This document shows positions 4,583 through 6,519 of a stretch of DNA of 6,519 nt, one piece after another. Origin of the DNA: Gemmatimonadales bacterium. GTDB lineage: Bacteria; Gemmatimonadota; Gemmatimonadetes; Palauibacterales; Palauibacteraceae. Every line of letters starts with the position of its first letter. The stretch's first letter is position 1. The DNA is taken from positions 1 through 6,519 of the forward strand of contig DAOVWI010000123.1 in NCBI GenBank assembly GCA_030636765.1, written 5' to 3'. The notes under the pieces are model-generated. The model saw only the letters and a list, made by a program, of their open reading frames with translations, did not search any database and was not told the origin of the DNA. The position numbers and the translations under genes are program-made.

Positions 4583-6519
4583 TTACCTCAGGCGCTCTTC
4601 GTCGAGGATGTCGATCGACCGAATCTTCCACACACCGTCGACGGGTACGAGCTGAACGCGGGCCTGGTAGCGGTTCTGTCGGAAATGGCGGTGGCCGAAG
4701 TGAGTCACGGTACCACCGACCGTCCAGGAAGCGTCTGTCGTGAACCCGTCCTCCGGTCCGGGCTCCACCTGCCCGACCTCCAGCACCTCGATGGCATCGA
4801 CCCGTGCCCTCGCTCCTCCACGCTCCTCCATCTCCAGCGCGCGCCTGTGCTCCAGGTACACCTCCGTCAGCGTCTCTCCGGTCACGCTGACCGCGAGCCG
4901 ATCGTAGGCCGCCGATTCATCCCTCAACTCGAAGGCCCGGTACACGTTCGGGAGCACGCCGGCCAGTATTCTCCGCGCCCCGGACTGGGAGGGGACGGAG
5001 CGCACGGCTGCCGGCAGGGCGACGGTCACATCGGCGAAAGGCACCAGGATGATGGCGAGGGCCAAGGTCGCCCGCGCGAGCGGGAAGGAGATCGCGGAGC
5101 GCCAGCCGCGCAGGGCGGCCACCCCGAGGACCAGCGCCGCGGCCAGCAGCGGAAGGGATGCCAGCGGAAGAGGCAGCTTCGGCGGCTCCACCGCGACTGC
5201 GGCCACGGTCGGTATCGGATCCTCCGTGAGGGCGTTCTCCCAGCGCAGAGTGGGCTCGCCCGGAGTCAGATCCGCGGAGCGTGACGTCTCGGGATCCGTG
5301 ACTGTGGCGGGAATCACCTGAGCTTCGCCGAAGAAACTCTCCCAGGTCAGCGTCACCTCGCGCGGCATGCCGGAGGTCAGGTATGCGACCGTAACGCCGA
5401 CGAGGGCGCCGTCGAGCGCCTCCGAGACCGGTGCCGGGCGCGGCAGCACGCCTCGCGGTCCTGCCGTCATGAAGCTCACCCGATCGATGATCGGCTCCGG
5501 AACCTCGCCGTCGACCGACACTACGGTGTGTTCGGTGACGAGCTGTGCGACCCGTCTTCCGACCTCCTCCTGGGCTTCAATCTCGATCGGCCCGGCCCCC
5601 GCCGCGTCGAGACTGATCTCGCGCGTCACGTCCGCGATCCGAACGAGCACCTGGTGCCGCACCTCGTAAGGTTCCACGGCCAGGTAGCTCTGGATCGGCG
5701 CCTCCGGGCCCGCGGGCGCGACCCTTCGAGAGCTCTGCAGGCCGCTCCTGGCTGCCAAACTCGCCATGCCCGGCAGCCGGGGGGAGAAGGACTTCTCCGC
5801 CACCTCGGCGGCATCGCCTTCGAAAGCCAGCATCAGAGCGAGTGCGACCCCGACCCCTCCGATCCCGTATGTGAGCGCCTGACGGAGCGGCCTCGCCGGC
5901 CACCGACGGGCGGCCAGCGCGCCCAACCCCGTTACCGTCGCCGCCAGTAGGAGGAGAGCCGCATCCATGCCCAGCACGACCAACAGCAGATAGAGCCAAT
6001 CGGACCCGGTGGTCTGCCCGGTTTGCAGCACGGCAGCCAGGCCCAATCCGTGGAAGAGACCTGCGCCCGCGGCGAGCGCCGAGAGCTGCCGCCTTTCCCC
6101 AGATGGGCGAAACGCCTCGGCCGCGAGAAACGCCACGGCAATCGCAACGCAGATCTCGGCGGCCCTCGGCTCGGGCCGGATGCCGAGGCCCGCGGCGAGC
6201 ATAATCGCCACCAACTGGCCGGCAGCGAAGGCCGTGGCGAGACGGATCGAGAGGCTGCCGCCCAGCACGCAGATGGCCAGCAGAAAAGCGAGATGGACCC
6301 CGTGGCCGAAGACGTGTGAGACACCCCCGAGAACGGCGCGCTGTAGCCGGCCCAACAGGGCGAGCGTACCCGCGCTTCCTTCGGGCACCCTCCAGGAATC
6401 CTCCGTCGGGTTGAGAACGTGCGCCAGCCGTTCTCCAGACAGAAGGTCGATGCGCACGAGGGTCGTCAGGGCTGGGTTGTAGAGAGGATACCGGATCCGG
6501 ATCACCTGCCCGGCGAGAG
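4583..6519 (-). CDS. HupE/UreJ-like multi-domain membrane protein (5' end outside window)
   Basis: At least 645 codons. The frame stays open to the right edge (LAGQVIRIRYPLYNPALTTL), so the GTG at 6505 is not the real start, and a signal peptide and N-terminal domain probably lie outside. Residues below count from that GTG. About 1-45 are the end of an extracytoplasmic beta-rich domain. A hydrophobic bundle (about 48-230) has the HupE/UreJ-like signatures GGVSHVFGHGVHLAFLLA and GAGLFHGLGLAAVL (His152). A soluble, probably periplasmic region follows (about 240-440), then two membrane segments (about 446-465 and 475-500), then a C-terminal soluble domain (about 515-640) starting PNVYRAFELRDESAAYD and ending VWKIRSIDILDEERLR. 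HupE/UreJ proteins are nickel permeases, but here the usual HX5DH motif reads HVFGHGVH, with Val70 in place of Asp and an extra His68. Nickel transport is therefore doubtful. The gene is convergent with the phosphodiesterase, 39 nt apart. The HupE-like assignment is fairly sure; the function is not. Confidence 0.8.
   Translation of the reverse strand, partial: LAGQVIRIRYPLYNPALTTLVRIDLLSGERLAHVLNPTEDSWRVPEGSAGTLALLGRLQRAVLGGVSHVFGHGVHLAFLLAICVLGGSLSIRLATAFAAGQLVAIMLAAGLGIRPEPRAAEICVAIAVAFLAAEAFRPSGERRQLSALAAGAGLFHGLGLAAVLQTGQTTGSDWLYLLLVVLGMDAALLLLAATVTGLGALAARRWPARPLRQALTYGIGGVGVALALMLAFEGDAAEVAEKSFSPRLPGMASLAARSGLQSSRRVAPAGPEAPIQSYLAVEPYEVRHQVLVRIADVTREISLDAAGAGPIEIEAQEEVGRRVAQLVTEHTVVSVDGEVPEPIIDRVSFMTAGPRGVLPRPAPVSEALDGALVGVTVAYLTSGMPREVTLTWESFFGEAQVIPATVTDPETSRSADLTPGEPTLRWENALTEDPIPTVAAVAVEPPKLPLPLASLPLLAAALVLGVAALRGWRSAISFPLARATLALAIILVPFADVTVALPAAVRSVPSQSGARRILAGVLPNVYRAFELRDESAAYDRLAVSVTGETLTEVYLEHRRALEMEERGGARARVDAIEVLEVGQVEPGPEDGFTTDASWTVGGTVTHFGHRHFRQNRYQARVQLVPVDGVWKIRSIDILDEERLR

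Noticed and set aside
6503..6505. GTG at 6505 as the true start of the HupE-like gene
   Set aside because: The frame is open to the window edge and the peptide across it (LAGQVIRIRYPLYN) reads as the middle of a beta-rich domain, not as an N-terminus or signal peptide.

Overview
The window is a gene-dense, high-GC bacterial segment with strong G/C preference at third codon positions. Purine-rich Shine-Dalgarno sites can be read for several genes. The gene content (a lipoprotein with a pilin-like domain, a HupE-like membrane protein fused to extra domains, a membrane-anchored glycerophosphodiester phosphodiesterase) fits a Gram-negative-type, double-membrane environmental bacterium. The flavour resembles Gemmatimonadota or a neighbouring phylum, but that placement is from memory of similar proteins and cannot be proven here. 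There are no RNA genes, CRISPR arrays, insertion sequences or attachment sites that I can support.

Layout. Left block (1-2541, minus strand, transcribed right to left): a PLP-dependent fold-type I aminotransferase (2541-1336), then after only 7 nt an HD-superfamily metal-dependent phosphohydrolase (1328-513), then after 54 nt a small lipoprotein with a type IV pilin-like globular domain (458-69). Its stop overlaps a possible further start codon (ATGA at 72-69) whose reading frame leaves the window. This looks like one operon, with a strong SD ahead of both the HD and lipoprotein genes. The 124-nt divergent spacer 2542-2665 holds a perfect 7-bp inverted repeat just upstream of the aminotransferase, a weak candidate promoter for the minus-strand operon, and the SD of the plus-strand gene.

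Middle (2666-4543, plus strand): a 625-aa glycerophosphodiester phosphodiesterase with a multi-pass membrane N-terminal half and a complete catalytic C-terminal half. Right block (4583-6519, minus strand, convergent with the previous gene across 39 nt): a large multi-domain membrane protein with a HupE/UreJ-like transmembrane module. Its N-terminus lies outside the window.

How they work together: the aminotransferase and HD hydrolase are probably cytoplasmic and co-translated. The phosphodiesterase probably releases glycerol 3-phosphate from glycerophosphodiesters at the membrane. The HupE-like protein is membrane-embedded, but its transport motif is degraded. No single pathway joins all genes; the window looks like an ordinary chromosomal stretch with a few unusual protein architectures rather than a defence or mobile-element system.
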